From positions 558,001 through 622,000 of the forward strand of contig NZ_PCDP01000001.1 of the NCBI RefSeq assembly GCF_003240585.1: 64,000 nt of DNA, in the 5' to 3' direction. This document shows positions 18,441 through 26,929 of this stretch, piece after piece. Under the pieces are notes generated by a model. It saw nothing but the letters and a program-made list of their open reading frames with translations, did not search any database and had not been told where the DNA came from. How positions within the stretch are numbered: position 1 is the stretch's first letter; every line of letters begins with the position of its first letter. The DNA is from Arminella tubonensis. GTDB lineage: Bacteria > Pseudomonadota > Alphaproteobacteria > Rhizobiales > Rhizobiaceae. The translations under genes and the position numbers were made by a program.

Positions 18441-18470
18441 GTCGATCCCACTGGCTGATCAATCGAAGTT

Positions 18471-18647
18471 TTAATCATACTGAATCGACGTGGCTTCGCA
18501 ATAAACTCCGCACTGGGCCGACAGGCGGAAGTCCGGAACCTTCCGGATCGCGCCAATAGGAGACGTTAGCTTCAGGTCGCTCGTGCGGCCTCCCTTGTCT
18601 CCCTTCCGGCTGAAATTCTACATGTGCGCGAACTGAAACCCCGCCAT
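18471..18647 (-). pseudogene. Possible short reading frame broken by an amber codon
   Basis: From an ATG at 18647 (good GGGAGGG upstream) a 58-codon frame runs to TAA at 18471 except for one TAG at codon 10. The start (MAGFQFAHM, then NFSRKGDKGG after the stop) has a faint look of a rhizobial relaxase N-terminus, but the match is very short. The rest of the 344-base gap 18441-18784 has no gene I can support; a perfect 6-bp hairpin lies at 18751-18765. Confidence 0.2.
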
Positions 18648-18750
18648 CTGAAACCCTCCCGATCACAGGAGAATCTGCCCACCGAAGGAGCCAGAATCCA
18701 TGTCATTAGAGACCGACTAATGACACCGAAGGTCTCGTCGGCCCTCCGGG

Positions 18751-18765
18751 AGCCCCTGCGGGGCT
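18751..18765. terminator. Short GC hairpin downstream of the small membrane gene
   Basis: AGCCCC and GGGGCT with a 3-base loop. There is no T-run, so termination is doubtful; it may only be a small hairpin. Confidence 0.3.
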
Positions 18766-18784
18766 AGGTACATTATTGATGCCA

Positions 18785-19015
18785 TCATGGGAAGCTCAAG
18801 TCCAAACCGAGCATCCTGCTAAGGATGAAGGCGACGAGCCCCACGCCTAGTAGCGCTAGAACGAAGACTGCGGCCATCTTGCCGCCCGAGCGTAGTACCG
18901 CTCGCCTCTCCCCCTTCTCCCCTTGATCGTAATGCCACTTGATGGCGAAGAACATGGCCGTGCCTAACGCGAGAACCTTAAACGTAACGAAGACTATAGG
19001 GACCCAATCCATCAT
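18785..19015 (-). CDS. Small two-helix membrane protein
   Basis: A 76-residue protein with two hydrophobic segments (about residues 5-24 and 48-66) joined by a charged loop (KWHYDQGEKGERR). Similar small proteins occur in Rhizobium; function unknown. AAGAGGG lies just before the paired ATGs (19015 and 19012); the N-terminal in-frame ATG at 19033 lacks a site. Confidence 0.6.
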   Translation of the reverse strand: MMDWVPIVFVTFKVLALGTAMFFAIKWHYDQGEKGERRAVLRSGGKMAAVFVLALLGVGLVAFILSRMLGLDLSFP

Positions 19016-19229
19016 AAAGACCCTCTTGTGCATCAGCTAGGCGCCTTATGATCTCATCTTAGGCAAACGCATACGCCTTGTTATGCAACGCTGATATGTA
19101 ACAGCAGGTGGCGGCTTCCTGGCTTGTATCGTTGGGTTCGGTTAATGTCCGCCTCGGGCCAACCCGAGACGCCGGCCTGGGTCTCAAGTGCCGCAGGAAC
19201 GGTCTTCCCAGCATAGTTTCGCGCGATGC

Positions 19230-19607
19230 TTACGGCGCATCCTGGATATCGAAGCGAACGATCTTGTCGGCTTCCAGGCGGAAGATGTGCGTTACGGTCT
19301 TGTCCTTTAGGCCATGGGTTTGCCCCTCCAGCGGCTGGCCGTTGAGGTCAAACACTGACTGGATCACCTCGACAGCTACGGCACCATCTTTCGTTTCTTC
19401 GAATGCTGCCGGCTCAACGTGTGGGCTAACGACAGCCCATTGACGCGTCCAGTAGTCGCGCACGGCCTCGCGACCATGGACGTGGCCTCCATCCATGCCG
19501 TTGGCCCAGGCGACATCATCGGCAAGTACGGCAAGTACACCATCGATGTCTCTCGCGTTGAAGCTGTCATAAATGCGCTTGAGCATTTGGATGTCATTTT
19601 CCGACAT
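19230..19607 (-). CDS. SnoaL/NTF2-like fold protein
   Basis: A 125-residue single-domain protein: N-terminal helices (LKRIYDSFNARDIDGVLAVLADDVAW), then VHGREAVRDYW and a C-terminal beta-sheet (TVTHIFRLEADKIVRFDI). The fold serves as isomerase, hydratase or binding protein, and no catalytic pair is clear. It is divergent from a MarR gene whose operator lies between them, so it is probably a target. Confidence 0.75.
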   Translation of the reverse strand: MSENDIQMLKRIYDSFNARDIDGVLAVLADDVAWANGMDGGHVHGREAVRDYWTRQWAVVSPHVEPAAFEETKDGAVAVEVIQSVFDLNGQPLEGQTHGLKDKTVTHIFRLEADKIVRFDIQDAP

Positions 19608-19677
19608 ATCGTTTCCTCAATGAAGATTGAAAGAATAGCTGGGCGGCATCGAAGCGACATTGCCTACTACCGCGTAT

Positions 19678-19705
19678 CGAGATATATATGTACATATGTA
19701 TCTCG
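19678..19705. promoter_or_regulatory. 28-bp near-perfect palindrome, MarR operator candidate
   Basis: Running from CGAGATA to TATCTCG around GTAC, this 28-bp stretch is palindromic except for one base pair (positions 8 and 21). It lies between the SnoaL-like and MarR genes, 28 bases ahead of the MarR start, where a dimeric regulator would repress both genes. Confidence 0.75.
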
Positions 19706-19733
19706 TAGTCAAGCACAGCAAGGGGTGAGCGGA

Positions 19734-20195
19734 ATGGATGAAGACGTGCTTTCTACGCCGGGGCATCTCATCAGTCTTGCGGCGCGGGGGTTTGCCCGCC
19801 TTAGCGAAACACGCCTTAAACCGCTCGGCTTCGGTGTTGGCCAGTTGCCTGTGCTGGTCGCGCTGCAGAATGGTAACGCGAGCACGCAGCGCGACCTCGC
19901 CCGCTTCGCCAGGGTAGAGCAACCGCCGATGGCCCAGATGCTCGCTCGCATGGAGAGGGATGGCTTGATAAAGCGGACACGCGATCCGGCGGACGGTCGG
20001 AGCAGCCGTATCGTGCTGACCAAGGCCGCACAGGAACGCATGCCTGAGGCAACTGCGACCCTGTTCCAAGGGAATCGTGAAGCATTGACCGGGTTTACGG
20101 ATGCGGAAGCGGTGCAACTTGTCGATCTGCTTGAGCGGCTGATCGAAAATCTGGATCAAATCGCGAGCGCAGAGCCTTCGTTGCGCGATTCATGA
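19734..20195 (+). CDS. MarR-family transcriptional regulator
   Basis: A 153-residue MarR protein with the winged helix TQRDLARFARVEQPPMAQMLARMERDGLIKRT and wing DPADGRSSRIVLT. The ATG at 19734 follows AAGGGGTGAG. It is divergent from the SnoaL-like gene, and a 28-bp palindrome at 19678-19705 is probably its own binding site. Ligand unknown. Confidence 0.85.
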   Translation: MDEDVLSTPGHLISLAARGFARLSETRLKPLGFGVGQLPVLVALQNGNASTQRDLARFARVEQPPMAQMLARMERDGLIKRTRDPADGRSSRIVLTKAAQERMPEATATLFQGNREALTGFTDAEAVQLVDLLERLIENLDQIASAEPSLRDS

Positions 20196-20243
20196 GTTCT
20201 GTGACGAAGACCCGCGACCAGCGATGTCCGCTTGCCCTCGCCC

Positions 20244-21212
20244 TCAGGCGCTTGCCGCAGCCTTGGTCTTCGGCTTCAGCAGGATGATGAGAAGCAAGCC
20301 GGCGATGATGAGTGCCGCGCCTTCGAGGTGATAGCGTTGCAACTGCTCGCCGAGGATCAGATAGGCGAGCACGGCGATGAAGATGGTCTGGATGTAGAGG
20401 AGGACGCCGGCCCGCGCCGCGCCCAGGGCCTCGATGCTGCGATTGAAGAGGTAGTACATGATTGCGCCGCCGGGGATCGCGACATAGGCGAGCGCGATGA
20501 GCCCGCTGCCGTTGAGCGTCGAGCGCTCATCTAGGAATAGCTCGAACAGGTAGAAGGGCAGCGCCGTCAGCACCGCCGCACCGAGCAGCAGCACTAGGAG
20601 CGCCAGGCGATTCATATCGAATTTCGCCCGGCGGAGCAGGACGGTATAGAGACTGAAGCAGAACGCGCCGGCGACGATCCACAATTCACCGGGATTGAGG
20701 TCGAGCCGCAGCAGCGCGGCCGGACTGCCCTTGATGATGATGACCACGATCCCGAGAAAGGCCAGGATCGATCCGATCACCTGCCAGCGTCCCATCGGCT
20801 CGGACAGAACCAGACGGGCAAGGATCATGGTGATGATCGGGATCAGGGCGATGATGATGCCGGCGGTGGTGGCATCGGCATGTTCGAGGCCAACAAATAT
20901 CATGCCCTGGCAGATCGCCAGCCCCATGCCGCCAATGACAAGGAGTTCGAGGGCGCGAGCCCGCGCCAGCACGACCATGTCGCCGAAATGCCGACGCACG
21001 ATCGGCATCAGGATAGCCCAGGCGATCAGAACGCGCCAGAAACAGAGCGCCCAGGGCGGCATCTCGGAAGAGACCCATTTCGCCGCGATATAGACGCCGG
21101 CGGACAGCAGCCAGCAGAGAACGCCCACGGAATAGGCGGCTGCAAGTGAACTGCCCGCCGCCTGTTCCGTCCCGACTGTGTCACGATGGACCGCCAAGAC
21201 ATTCATTGCCAT
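20244..21212 (-). CDS. DMT-superfamily (EamA) transporter
   Basis: A 322-residue inner-membrane protein with about ten hydrophobic segments and two EamA repeats (about 30-160 and 170-310; GEQLQRYHLEGAALIIAGLLLI near the end). EamA proteins export amino acids or other metabolites, but this substrate is not readable. ATG at 21212 with an alternative at 21206. Confidence 0.85.
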   Translation of the reverse strand: MAMNVLAVHRDTVGTEQAAGSSLAAAYSVGVLCWLLSAGVYIAAKWVSSEMPPWALCFWRVLIAWAILMPIVRRHFGDMVVLARARALELLVIGGMGLAICQGMIFVGLEHADATTAGIIIALIPIITMILARLVLSEPMGRWQVIGSILAFLGIVVIIIKGSPAALLRLDLNPGELWIVAGAFCFSLYTVLLRRAKFDMNRLALLVLLLGAAVLTALPFYLFELFLDERSTLNGSGLIALAYVAIPGGAIMYYLFNRSIEALGAARAGVLLYIQTIFIAVLAYLILGEQLQRYHLEGAALIIAGLLLIILLKPKTKAAASA

Positions 21213-21298
21213 GGCTCAGTTATGCCACAGTTCCCGTGAGCTGCACAGATGAAGCGCGGCGCTCCGCCTGTGGTGAGAACCCACATCGGCCCCGAGTG

Positions 21299-21697
21299 CT
21301 ACGATGCGGCAGCCATCCAGATGATTTCCCAAACATTACCATCCGGGTCTTCATAGCTGCGCCCATACATGAAGCCGTGATCTTGCTTCGGATTGGGATC
21401 GGCGACGCCTCCATTGGCAGCGGCAATATCGACGATGCTGTCGACATCGGCGCGATTATCGACAGTCGTAGCGAGGAGCGCGGCGCTAGTTTTGTGCGCG
21501 TCGGCGATGGGCCGCTGGGTGAATGACTTGTACTTATCATGAGTCAGCAGCATCACGTAAATTGTCTCGGAGAATACCATGCATGAGGCCGTTTCATCCG
21601 AGAATTGCGGGTTTTTGGTGCCACCAACGGCCTCATAGAAGGCTGTTGATTTGGAAATATCGCTTACCGGCAGGTTCACAAAAATCATCTTTGTCAT
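21299..21697 (-). CDS. Single-domain VOC protein (lactoylglutathione lyase-like)
   Basis: A 132-residue VOC protein: IFVNLPVSDISKSTAFYEAVG at the start, FMYGRSYEDPDGNVWEIIW at the end. Substrate unknown. The ATG at 21697 follows GGTGGA by six bases. It is divergent from the TetR gene and shares an array of inverted repeats with it. Confidence 0.8.
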   Translation of the reverse strand: MTKMIFVNLPVSDISKSTAFYEAVGGTKNPQFSDETASCMVFSETIYVMLLTHDKYKSFTQRPIADAHKTSAALLATTVDNRADVDSIVDIAAANGGVADPNPKQDHGFMYGRSYEDPDGNVWEIIWMAAAS

Positions 21698-21723
21698 CGG
21701 TTCCACCTATCGCGTCGTTATGA

Positions 21724-21782
21724 GTACTAGTCCGTCTAGTACCCGAATTTTACTAGCATTCGGGTACGGTACTGTCTAGTAC
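21724..21782. promoter_or_regulatory. Inverted-repeat array between VOC and TetR genes
   Basis: Three inverted repeats: GTACTAG/CTAGTAC (21724-21742, 5-base spacer), TACCCGAA/TTCGGGTA (21740-21766, 11-base spacer), and GTACT/AGTAC (21769-21782, 4-base spacer). The first and third share the GTACT core, so they look like paired operators for a dimeric TetR regulator. The second may be a separate site. Confidence 0.65.
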
Positions 21783-21790
21783 TAAGCTCG

Positions 21791-22441
21791 ATGGGAATGG
21801 AAATCGACAATGAGAGCAGGTCAGCCCGTAAGGATCGCGAAATCATAAAAGCGGCCACGGCGGCGTTTGTCAGCAAGGGATATGACGGAACCAGCATGGA
21901 GGAAATCGCCACCAACGCGGCGGTCTCCAAACAGACGGTCTATAAGCATTTCACGGACAAGGAGACGCTCTTTACCGAAGTTGTCCGATCCACCGCTGTC
22001 CGGACCAACGATGTCATCGAACTGGTGGCGACGCTGCTCTCCGAAGATTGCTTCATGAAGGGTGGCCTGCATCAGCTGGCTCGACGTTTGGTGACGATGC
22101 TGCTGGATGAAGAGTTGTTGAAGCTGCGGCGCCTCATCATCGCCAATGCAGATCGAATGCCCCAACTTGGCCGCGACTGGTACGAAAAAGGCTTCGAGCG
22201 GATGTTGGCAACTATGGCGTCGTGCTTTCAGAAGCTTGCGGCCCGGGACCTGCTCGAGGTTCCTGACCCCTATCTGGCAGCCAGCCATTTCTTTGGCATG
22301 CTTCTTTGGATTCCCATGAACGAAGCCATGTTTACCGGAAACAGCAACCCGCGCTCGAAAACTGAGCTTGAACGGCACGCAGATGCATCGGTCGAGGCAT
22401 TTCTGGTGGCCTACGGGAAACGGCCGAAACAACCGCGCTGA
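21791..22441 (+). CDS. TetR/AcrR-family regulator
   Basis: A 216-residue TetR protein. The N-terminal helix-turn-helix is IIKAATAAFVSKGYDGTSMEEIATNAAVSKQTVYKHFTDKETLF (residues about 17-60). The C-terminal ligand domain is variable. Two operator-like repeats lie upstream. A small gene at 22534 follows on the same strand; the VOC gene is divergent, so both may be regulated. Start could also be the second ATG at 21797. Confidence 0.85.
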   Translation: MGMEIDNESRSARKDREIIKAATAAFVSKGYDGTSMEEIATNAAVSKQTVYKHFTDKETLFTEVVRSTAVRTNDVIELVATLLSEDCFMKGGLHQLARRLVTMLLDEELLKLRRLIIANADRMPQLGRDWYEKGFERMLATMASCFQKLAARDLLEVPDPYLAASHFFGMLLWIPMNEAMFTGNSNPRSKTELERHADASVEAFLVAYGKRPKQPR

Positions 22442-22533
22442 ACAGCATTGGGCCAGGCTGCTGACAGAATCTGGCAGCAGAAGCCCCTAGTGTTTACCGC
22501 TCGGCCCTCGTCAAAAACCCAATGGAGTTACCT

Positions 22534-22833
22534 ATGATCACGTGGATTCGTAGTGCGGCGATCGCATCCGGAAAACTACCTGATGCCTTTGCCTTCGTTA
22601 AAAGCGCAGCAAAGCTGATTGAAGAAAAGCACAACATAAAGATCACGGCCAGTCGACCGCTTGCCGGAAATCCGACCAGGGTATTCTGGTATTCCACGCA
22701 TGACGACTTGCAGGCGTATGAACGCGAACATCAGAAGATCAATACCGATCCCGAGTTTCAGAAGATGCTGGGAGGGGCCAGTGACTGCTTTATTGCGGGT
22801 ACAACCCACGATGAGATCCTGCAGACGATCTAA
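22534..22833 (+). CDS. Small dimeric alpha/beta-barrel-like protein
   Basis: A 99-residue protein, MITWIRSAAIASGKLPDAFA onward, with a pattern typical of small ABM/NIPSNAP-like ferredoxin folds. Function unknown. GGAG lies six bases before the ATG at 22534. Follows the TetR gene by 92 bases, possibly in its regulon. Confidence 0.6.
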   Translation: MITWIRSAAIASGKLPDAFAFVKSAAKLIEEKHNIKITASRPLAGNPTRVFWYSTHDDLQAYEREHQKINTDPEFQKMLGGASDCFIAGTTHDEILQTI

Positions 22834-22874
22834 TCGCTATGTTGAGACCACTTCCCCCAGAGGGAGGAAGAGCG

Positions 22875-22918
22875 CCTCATCCGGCCTTCGGCCACCTTCT
22901 CCCCGAGGGGAGAAGGTG
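22875..22918. repeat. RIME-like palindromic repeat fragment
   Basis: A compact element of two hairpins, CCGGCCTTCGGCC and CCTTCTCCCC/GGGGAGAAGG. The same arms occur at 33334-33494, 41061-41112, 50997-51105 and 54150-54380. It sits at the convergent junction with ohr. Confidence 0.7.
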
Positions 22919-22930
22919 AAAAGAGATGAA

Positions 22931-23353
22931 CTAGGCCACCGTTACCGGGACCTCGGTCGAGGTGCGCAGGGCGTGGCTGTAGGGGCAGACGATGTGGGCG
23001 GCGGCGGCGAGCTTTTCGGCTTCGGCCTTGTCCATACCAGGGATGTGAACCGACAGCGAAACCTCGATACCGAAGCCGCCGCCATCTTCGCGCGGGCCGA
23101 CGCCGACCGTTGCCGTGACCTTCGTGTCTTCCGGGACCTTGATCTTCTGCTGTCCGGCGACAAATTTCAAAGCACCAAGGAAGCAGGCGGAATAACCGGC
23201 GGCGAACAGCTGCTCGGGGTTGGTGCCGGTTGCGCCATCGCCGCCGAGTTCCTTCGGAACCGTCAGCGTTACGTCGAGCACGCCGTTTTCGGATGCGGCA
23301 TGGCCTGCACGGCCGCCGGTGGCGGATGCTTTGGTGGTGTAGAGAATAGGCAT
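22931..23353 (-). CDS. ohr: Organic hydroperoxide resistance protein
   Basis: A 140-residue Ohr/OsmC protein. The catalytic cysteines are Cys57 (AAGYSACFLGAL) and Cys123 (HIVCPYSHALR); Arg15 and Glu47 (NPEQLFAAGY) match the active-site pair of Ohr. It reduces organic hydroperoxides in the cytoplasm using dihydrolipoyl or thiol donors. AAGGAG precedes the ATG at 23353. It is divergent from ohrR, with the OhrR palindrome between them, so organic peroxides should induce it. Confidence 0.93.
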   Translation of the reverse strand: MPILYTTKASATGGRAGHAASENGVLDVTLTVPKELGGDGATGTNPEQLFAAGYSACFLGALKFVAGQQKIKVPEDTKVTATVGVGPREDGGGFGIEVSLSVHIPGMDKAEAEKLAAAAHIVCPYSHALRTSTEVPVTVA

Positions 23354-23391
23354 GTCCAAGCTCCTTTTTTCGTTTGGATGATCTTGTGTAT

Positions 23392-23410
23392 CGCACAATT
23401 TAATTGTGCG
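23392..23410. promoter_or_regulatory. OhrR operator between ohr and ohrR
   Basis: Arms CGCACAATT and AATTGTGCG around one T, a 19-bp palindrome, 39 bases ahead of ohr and 74 ahead of ohrR. It has the AT-rich CAATT/AATTG core of OhrR sites in related bacteria. Confidence 0.85.
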
Positions 23411-23483
23411 CAATATGATTTTGTCGTTTGCTTTTGAAAATTGAAGCTGGAACACTTATCTCTTGGTTGAATGGCAGGACGAG

Positions 23484-23948
23484 ATGACTGACAAGGATGT
23501 GAAGCTGACAATACCGGAAGAGGAAAAGCGGCTGGAGCGGCAGCTCTGCTTCGCCGTCTATGCGACGGCGCATGCCTTTACCCGTGCTTATAAGCCAATC
23601 CTCGATCGCGTCGGGCTCACTTATCCGCAATATCTCGTGATGCTGGTGCTCTGGGAGAAAAGACGGCTGCCGGTCAAGGCAATCGGCGAGCAGCTCGATC
23701 TCGATTCGGGCACGCTGTCGCCGCTGCTGAAGCGCCTGGAGCAGAACGGCCTGATCGGGCGGACCCGTGACCCGAGGGACGAACGTCAGGTCATCGTCTC
23801 GCTGACCGAAACCGGCAGCGCAATGAAGAGCGAGGTCGACGGGATCATGACTGCGATCGGCGATGCGGCCGGTTGCAGCATGGAGGAAATGGGGAGCCTG
23901 CGCGAACGGCTGCACCAGCTACGGTCGAATTTGACCGCAGCCGTGTGA
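23484..23948 (+). CDS. ohrR: OhrR, MarR-type organic peroxide sensor
   Basis: A 154-residue MarR-family repressor. Cys22 (ERQLCFAVYA) is the reactive cysteine that senses organic hydroperoxides, at the same place as in Agrobacterium OhrR. The winged helix is PVKAIGEQLDLDSGTLSPLLKRLEQNGLI with wing RDPRDERQVIVSLT. It represses itself and ohr until oxidised. The ATG at 23484 was chosen from a longer frame; the reactive Cys then lies at position 22. Confidence 0.93.
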   Translation: MTDKDVKLTIPEEEKRLERQLCFAVYATAHAFTRAYKPILDRVGLTYPQYLVMLVLWEKRRLPVKAIGEQLDLDSGTLSPLLKRLEQNGLIGRTRDPRDERQVIVSLTETGSAMKSEVDGIMTAIGDAAGCSMEEMGSLRERLHQLRSNLTAAV

Positions 23949-23962
23949 GCTGCGGTCTAGGG

Positions 23963-24004
23963 CAATTCCGGCAAAAGTGCGCAGCGGTTTTGCGTCCGGA
24001 ATTG
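23963..24004. repeat. Palindromic repeat, family B, also possible terminator
   Basis: Nine-base arms CAATTCCGG (23963-23971) and CCGGAATTG (23996-24004) enclose the core AAAAGTGCGCAGCGGTTTT, whose reverse complement recurs at 26872-26890 and 39827-39845. It lies at the convergent end of ohrR and the L,D-transpeptidase gene. Confidence 0.75.
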
Positions 24005-24020
24005 CGTAAAAATAAGCCGT

Positions 24021-24773
24021 CTACTGGATGACGACGATGCGGGCCTTGCTCGGAACACGATCATAGAGATCGATGACGTCCTGGTTCAGCATGCGGATGC
24101 AGCCGGAGGATACGGCCTTGCCGATCGAGCGCCAATCCGGATTGCCGTGGAGGCGATAGAACGTGTCCTGATTGCCCTGGAAGATATAGAGGGCACGAGC
24201 GCCGAGCGGGTTCTTGAGACCCGGGTCCATTCCGCCATTGTCGATCGAATATTTGACCAGTTCGGGCTGGCGGGCGACCATTTCGTTCGGCGGATTCCAG
24301 CGCGGCCACTTCTGGCGCCACTGGATGACGCCCTCGCCCTGCCAGGCAAAGCCCTCACGGCCCACGCCGATGCCATAGCGCATCGCGGTGCCACCGCCGC
24401 TTTCGACGAGGTAGAGGAAGCGCGTCCGCGTGTCGACGACGACCGTGCCGGCGGGCTGGCCTGTCGTATTGGCGACGCGCTGGCGATAGAACTGGGGGTC
24501 GATCTGCTGGTAGGGTATGGCAGGGAGGAGAAAGCCGTTGTCTTCCTGCGGCGCGTATATGACGGCCGGGTCCGGCTGTTCGCCCAACCCACCGCCAAAC
24601 AGGCCGGAGCCGAACAGACCTCCGCCCACGGGGCCTGTGTAGTATGGGTCGCGGTATTCCACGGTCTGCATGCCCGGGCCGGCCGACGATGCGCAGCCGG
24701 CGAGCGTCGACGCGGCGCCGATGCCTGCGAAGGCCAAAAACTTGCGGCGAGAAAGAGAGGAGGGCAGATTCAT
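24021..24773 (-). CDS. L,D-transpeptidase (YkuD), TAT/lipoprotein-like
   Basis: A 250-residue L,D-transpeptidase. A twin-arginine pattern (LSRRKFLAFAGIG) is followed by the lipobox-like LAGCASS, so export to the periplasm with lipid anchoring is likely. The YkuD domain is at about residues 108-249, with the His and Cys of HGNPDWRSIGKAVSSGCIRM. These enzymes make 3-3 crosslinks or attach proteins to peptidoglycan. A paralogue follows upstream on the same strand at 25007. Confidence 0.9.
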   Translation of the reverse strand: MNLPSSLSRRKFLAFAGIGAASTLAGCASSAGPGMQTVEYRDPYYTGPVGGGLFGSGLFGGGLGEQPDPAVIYAPQEDNGFLLPAIPYQQIDPQFYRQRVANTTGQPAGTVVVDTRTRFLYLVESGGGTAMRYGIGVGREGFAWQGEGVIQWRQKWPRWNPPNEMVARQPELVKYSIDNGGMDPGLKNPLGARALYIFQGNQDTFYRLHGNPDWRSIGKAVSSGCIRMLNQDVIDLYDRVPSKARIVVIQ

Positions 24774-25006
24774 CTGGCATCATTCCATGGTGCGCGGGCG
24801 GCGGGATTGTCGAAAACGGCAGCGAGCCGAATCAGTTCCCGCAATTGAAGAACGCCAAGGCTTAATGCCAACTTAAAGGGCTGGAACGAGCACCGCTATC
24901 ACGCAGATGCAACATCACGCAAATTTGTGGCGATTGCGTAATCGCCTGGGCCGAATTCGGCGCAGGGGCAAAATTATGCAACAGTCGGAACCCGCGTCAG
25001 CGGCCG

Positions 25007-25822
25007 TTACATCACCACGATTGCCGATCTTGCCGGAACGCGATTGTAGAGATCGATGACATCCTGGTTCAGCATGCGCACGCAGCCGGAGGAGGTCGGT
25101 TTGCCGATCGACTGCCAGTCGGGCGTTCCGTGGACGCGATAGAGCGTGTCCTTGCCATTGTTGTAGATATAGAGCGCGCGGGCGCCGAGTGGATTTGTCG
25201 GGCCCGGGTTCATGCCGCCGCGCTCAGCCGAAATCGGCCTGATCTCCGGCTCGCGGGCAACCATTTCGGACGGCGGCGTCCAGCGCGGCCATTTCTGCTT
25301 CCATTGGACGACGCCCCTGCCCGACCAGGCGTAGCCGGCGGAACCAAGGCCGACGCCATAGCGCATGGCCTTGCCGCCGGGCTCTACGAGATAGAGAAAA
25401 TAGTTCCTGGTATCGACGACGATCGTGCCAGGCTTCTCCGTGGTGCGATAGCTGATTTCCTGGCGCAGGAAGCGTGGATCGATGCGCTTGTAGGGGACCG
25501 CCGGAAGCGTGAAATCGTCTTCGTTCAGCTGCCCGTACATCGCCTCGTGCACCGGGTTGGAGACCGGCAGGCCGTAGGTCTGGTGGAACTGCGTCTGGTA
25601 GAGATCGCGCACCTGCGGCACCGGCTGCACCGGCAGGCGCTTCACCTTGTCGGGATCGATCCCTTCCGGCCTGTAGAAGACCGGCGCGGTTTCGAGCACA
25701 AAGCGATCCGGATCGGTGGCGCCGGTATCGGGTATGATGCTGCAGCTCGCCAGATAGGCGACGCAGGAAAGGCCGGCGGCCAAAAGCAGAAGGCGGGAAA
25801 AGGACATATGATCAGCCATCAT
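25007..25822 (-). CDS. L,D-transpeptidase (YkuD), paralogue of the next gene
   Basis: A 271-residue paralogue of the gene at 24021, about half identical by eye in the YkuD domain; the catalytic motif is HGTPDWQSIGKPTSSGCVRM. It has a lipoprotein-type signal (LSCVAYLASCS) without the twin arginine. The two genes are separated by 233 bases, so tandem duplication with divergence is likely. Start near 25822 (MMADHM); no clear ribosome site. Confidence 0.88.
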   Translation of the reverse strand: MMADHMSFSRLLLLAAGLSCVAYLASCSIIPDTGATDPDRFVLETAPVFYRPEGIDPDKVKRLPVQPVPQVRDLYQTQFHQTYGLPVSNPVHEAMYGQLNEDDFTLPAVPYKRIDPRFLRQEISYRTTEKPGTIVVDTRNYFLYLVEPGGKAMRYGVGLGSAGYAWSGRGVVQWKQKWPRWTPPSEMVAREPEIRPISAERGGMNPGPTNPLGARALYIYNNGKDTLYRVHGTPDWQSIGKPTSSGCVRMLNQDVIDLYNRVPARSAIVVM

Positions 25823-25864
25823 CGAAACCGCGTGAATACAGTTAGGTCGGGGCGATGATGGCAG

Positions 25865-26656
25865 TCACGGCTGGCGCGAGGCTGGCGTTCGGGAAGGAGG
25901 GGTGGCGTTGGTTTCGTCAAGAGCGCTCGGAGGATAATACGGATCACGCTTCGTCGTATATTTATTGAGAAAAGCACGGGCTATGCGGCACATATTATCC
26001 GGCTGGTTGTAAAGGCGCCGGGGAACGGTAATGTCGACAGTCCATCCGTCCAGGATCGTCTTGATATTGCAGCGTGGCATCTCCGCCATACAGCCGTATA
26101 GCGTAACGTTGCTTCCAACTGATTTTAGGAGCGCATTGGCGTCGTCTTCCCGAACGCAATAATCTGCCACTGGCACATCGGGAAACGAACTGCGGTTCCC
26201 CAAACCAATGCCGACAAATGACTGTCGTCGTTCTTCCTCGCTAGCGAAGACTGCTGGTTTTAACTCGGATGAAGCGGAGTCGAGGACGGTATCCAAGTCT
26301 GGATAATACGATTGATAGTGGCGTCCTGCGAGCCAGTCCAGCAAGGCATCGCCTGTAGTCCTTGTTCTTGATCTTGCTTGTACCGGCCAGTAAATAGCGC
26401 CATTTGTACCGATCTCGTTCACGAGATAAGCTCGCGGGACGACCAGTTTCCACTCCGTAAATTTGTCGCGGGCACCCGAATACCGGCCAGAAGGCCAGGC
26501 AGCGTTGCGCAGCAGAATCTCGTACGGTTCCACGCTCATGGACGCGCTGCCGCCGCTGCCAAATATCGATTGCGTCAGATGGTCGAACCCCGAAAGTACC
26601 ATCCAACCCACGACGAGCAAAACAGCGACAGGTATCAGCGACAGTCGTCTGCACAT
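25865..26656 (-). CDS. Unknown membrane-anchored protein
   Basis: A 263-residue protein beginning with a basic stretch and one hydrophobic segment (LSLIPVAVLLVVGWMVLSGF). The rest is periplasmic if anchored, with cysteines at ADYCVRE, YGCMAEM, PRCNIKT and NMCRIA, and a Pro/Ser/Arg-rich C-terminus. I recognise no family. GC content is lower than its neighbours. It lies 42 bases before the second L,D-transpeptidase on the same strand and might act with it. Confidence 0.5.
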   Translation of the reverse strand: MCRRLSLIPVAVLLVVGWMVLSGFDHLTQSIFGSGGSASMSVEPYEILLRNAAWPSGRYSGARDKFTEWKLVVPRAYLVNEIGTNGAIYWPVQARSRTRTTGDALLDWLAGRHYQSYYPDLDTVLDSASSELKPAVFASEEERRQSFVGIGLGNRSSFPDVPVADYCVREDDANALLKSVGSNVTLYGCMAEMPRCNIKTILDGWTVDITVPRRLYNQPDNMCRIARAFLNKYTTKRDPYYPPSALDETNATPPSRTPASRQP

Positions 26657-26807
26657 GTTATCTCAAATCCGTTCGAGGTGCCTCCGCTAATGACATTTCA
26701 AAGCAAGCAGTGCGAGATATATTTTTAAATACAACCTTGATTTATTTTCTGCATGATTAAAGGCAATGGGTGAAGCTGTCCGACGCCGACCTTTCACCAG
26801 CTCAGTT

Positions 26808-26893
26808 TGCCGAAAACCGCTTCGTGCCCTTCAGGATCACCGGCTTGCTTGCTTTCGCATGATCTCATCCGAAAACCGCTTCGCACTTTTCGG
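26808..26893. repeat. Palindromic repeat, family B, two adjacent copies
   Basis: A degenerate copy at 26813-26831 and a good one at 26872-26890 (AAAACCGCTTCGCACTTTT, flanked by CCG and CGG to form a hairpin). It fills much of the 273-base gap before the methylmalonyl-CoA mutase gene. Confidence 0.7.
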
Positions 26894-26929
26894 GATCATG
26901 CTTTAAAACACCGTCCGACGGAGGATCGC

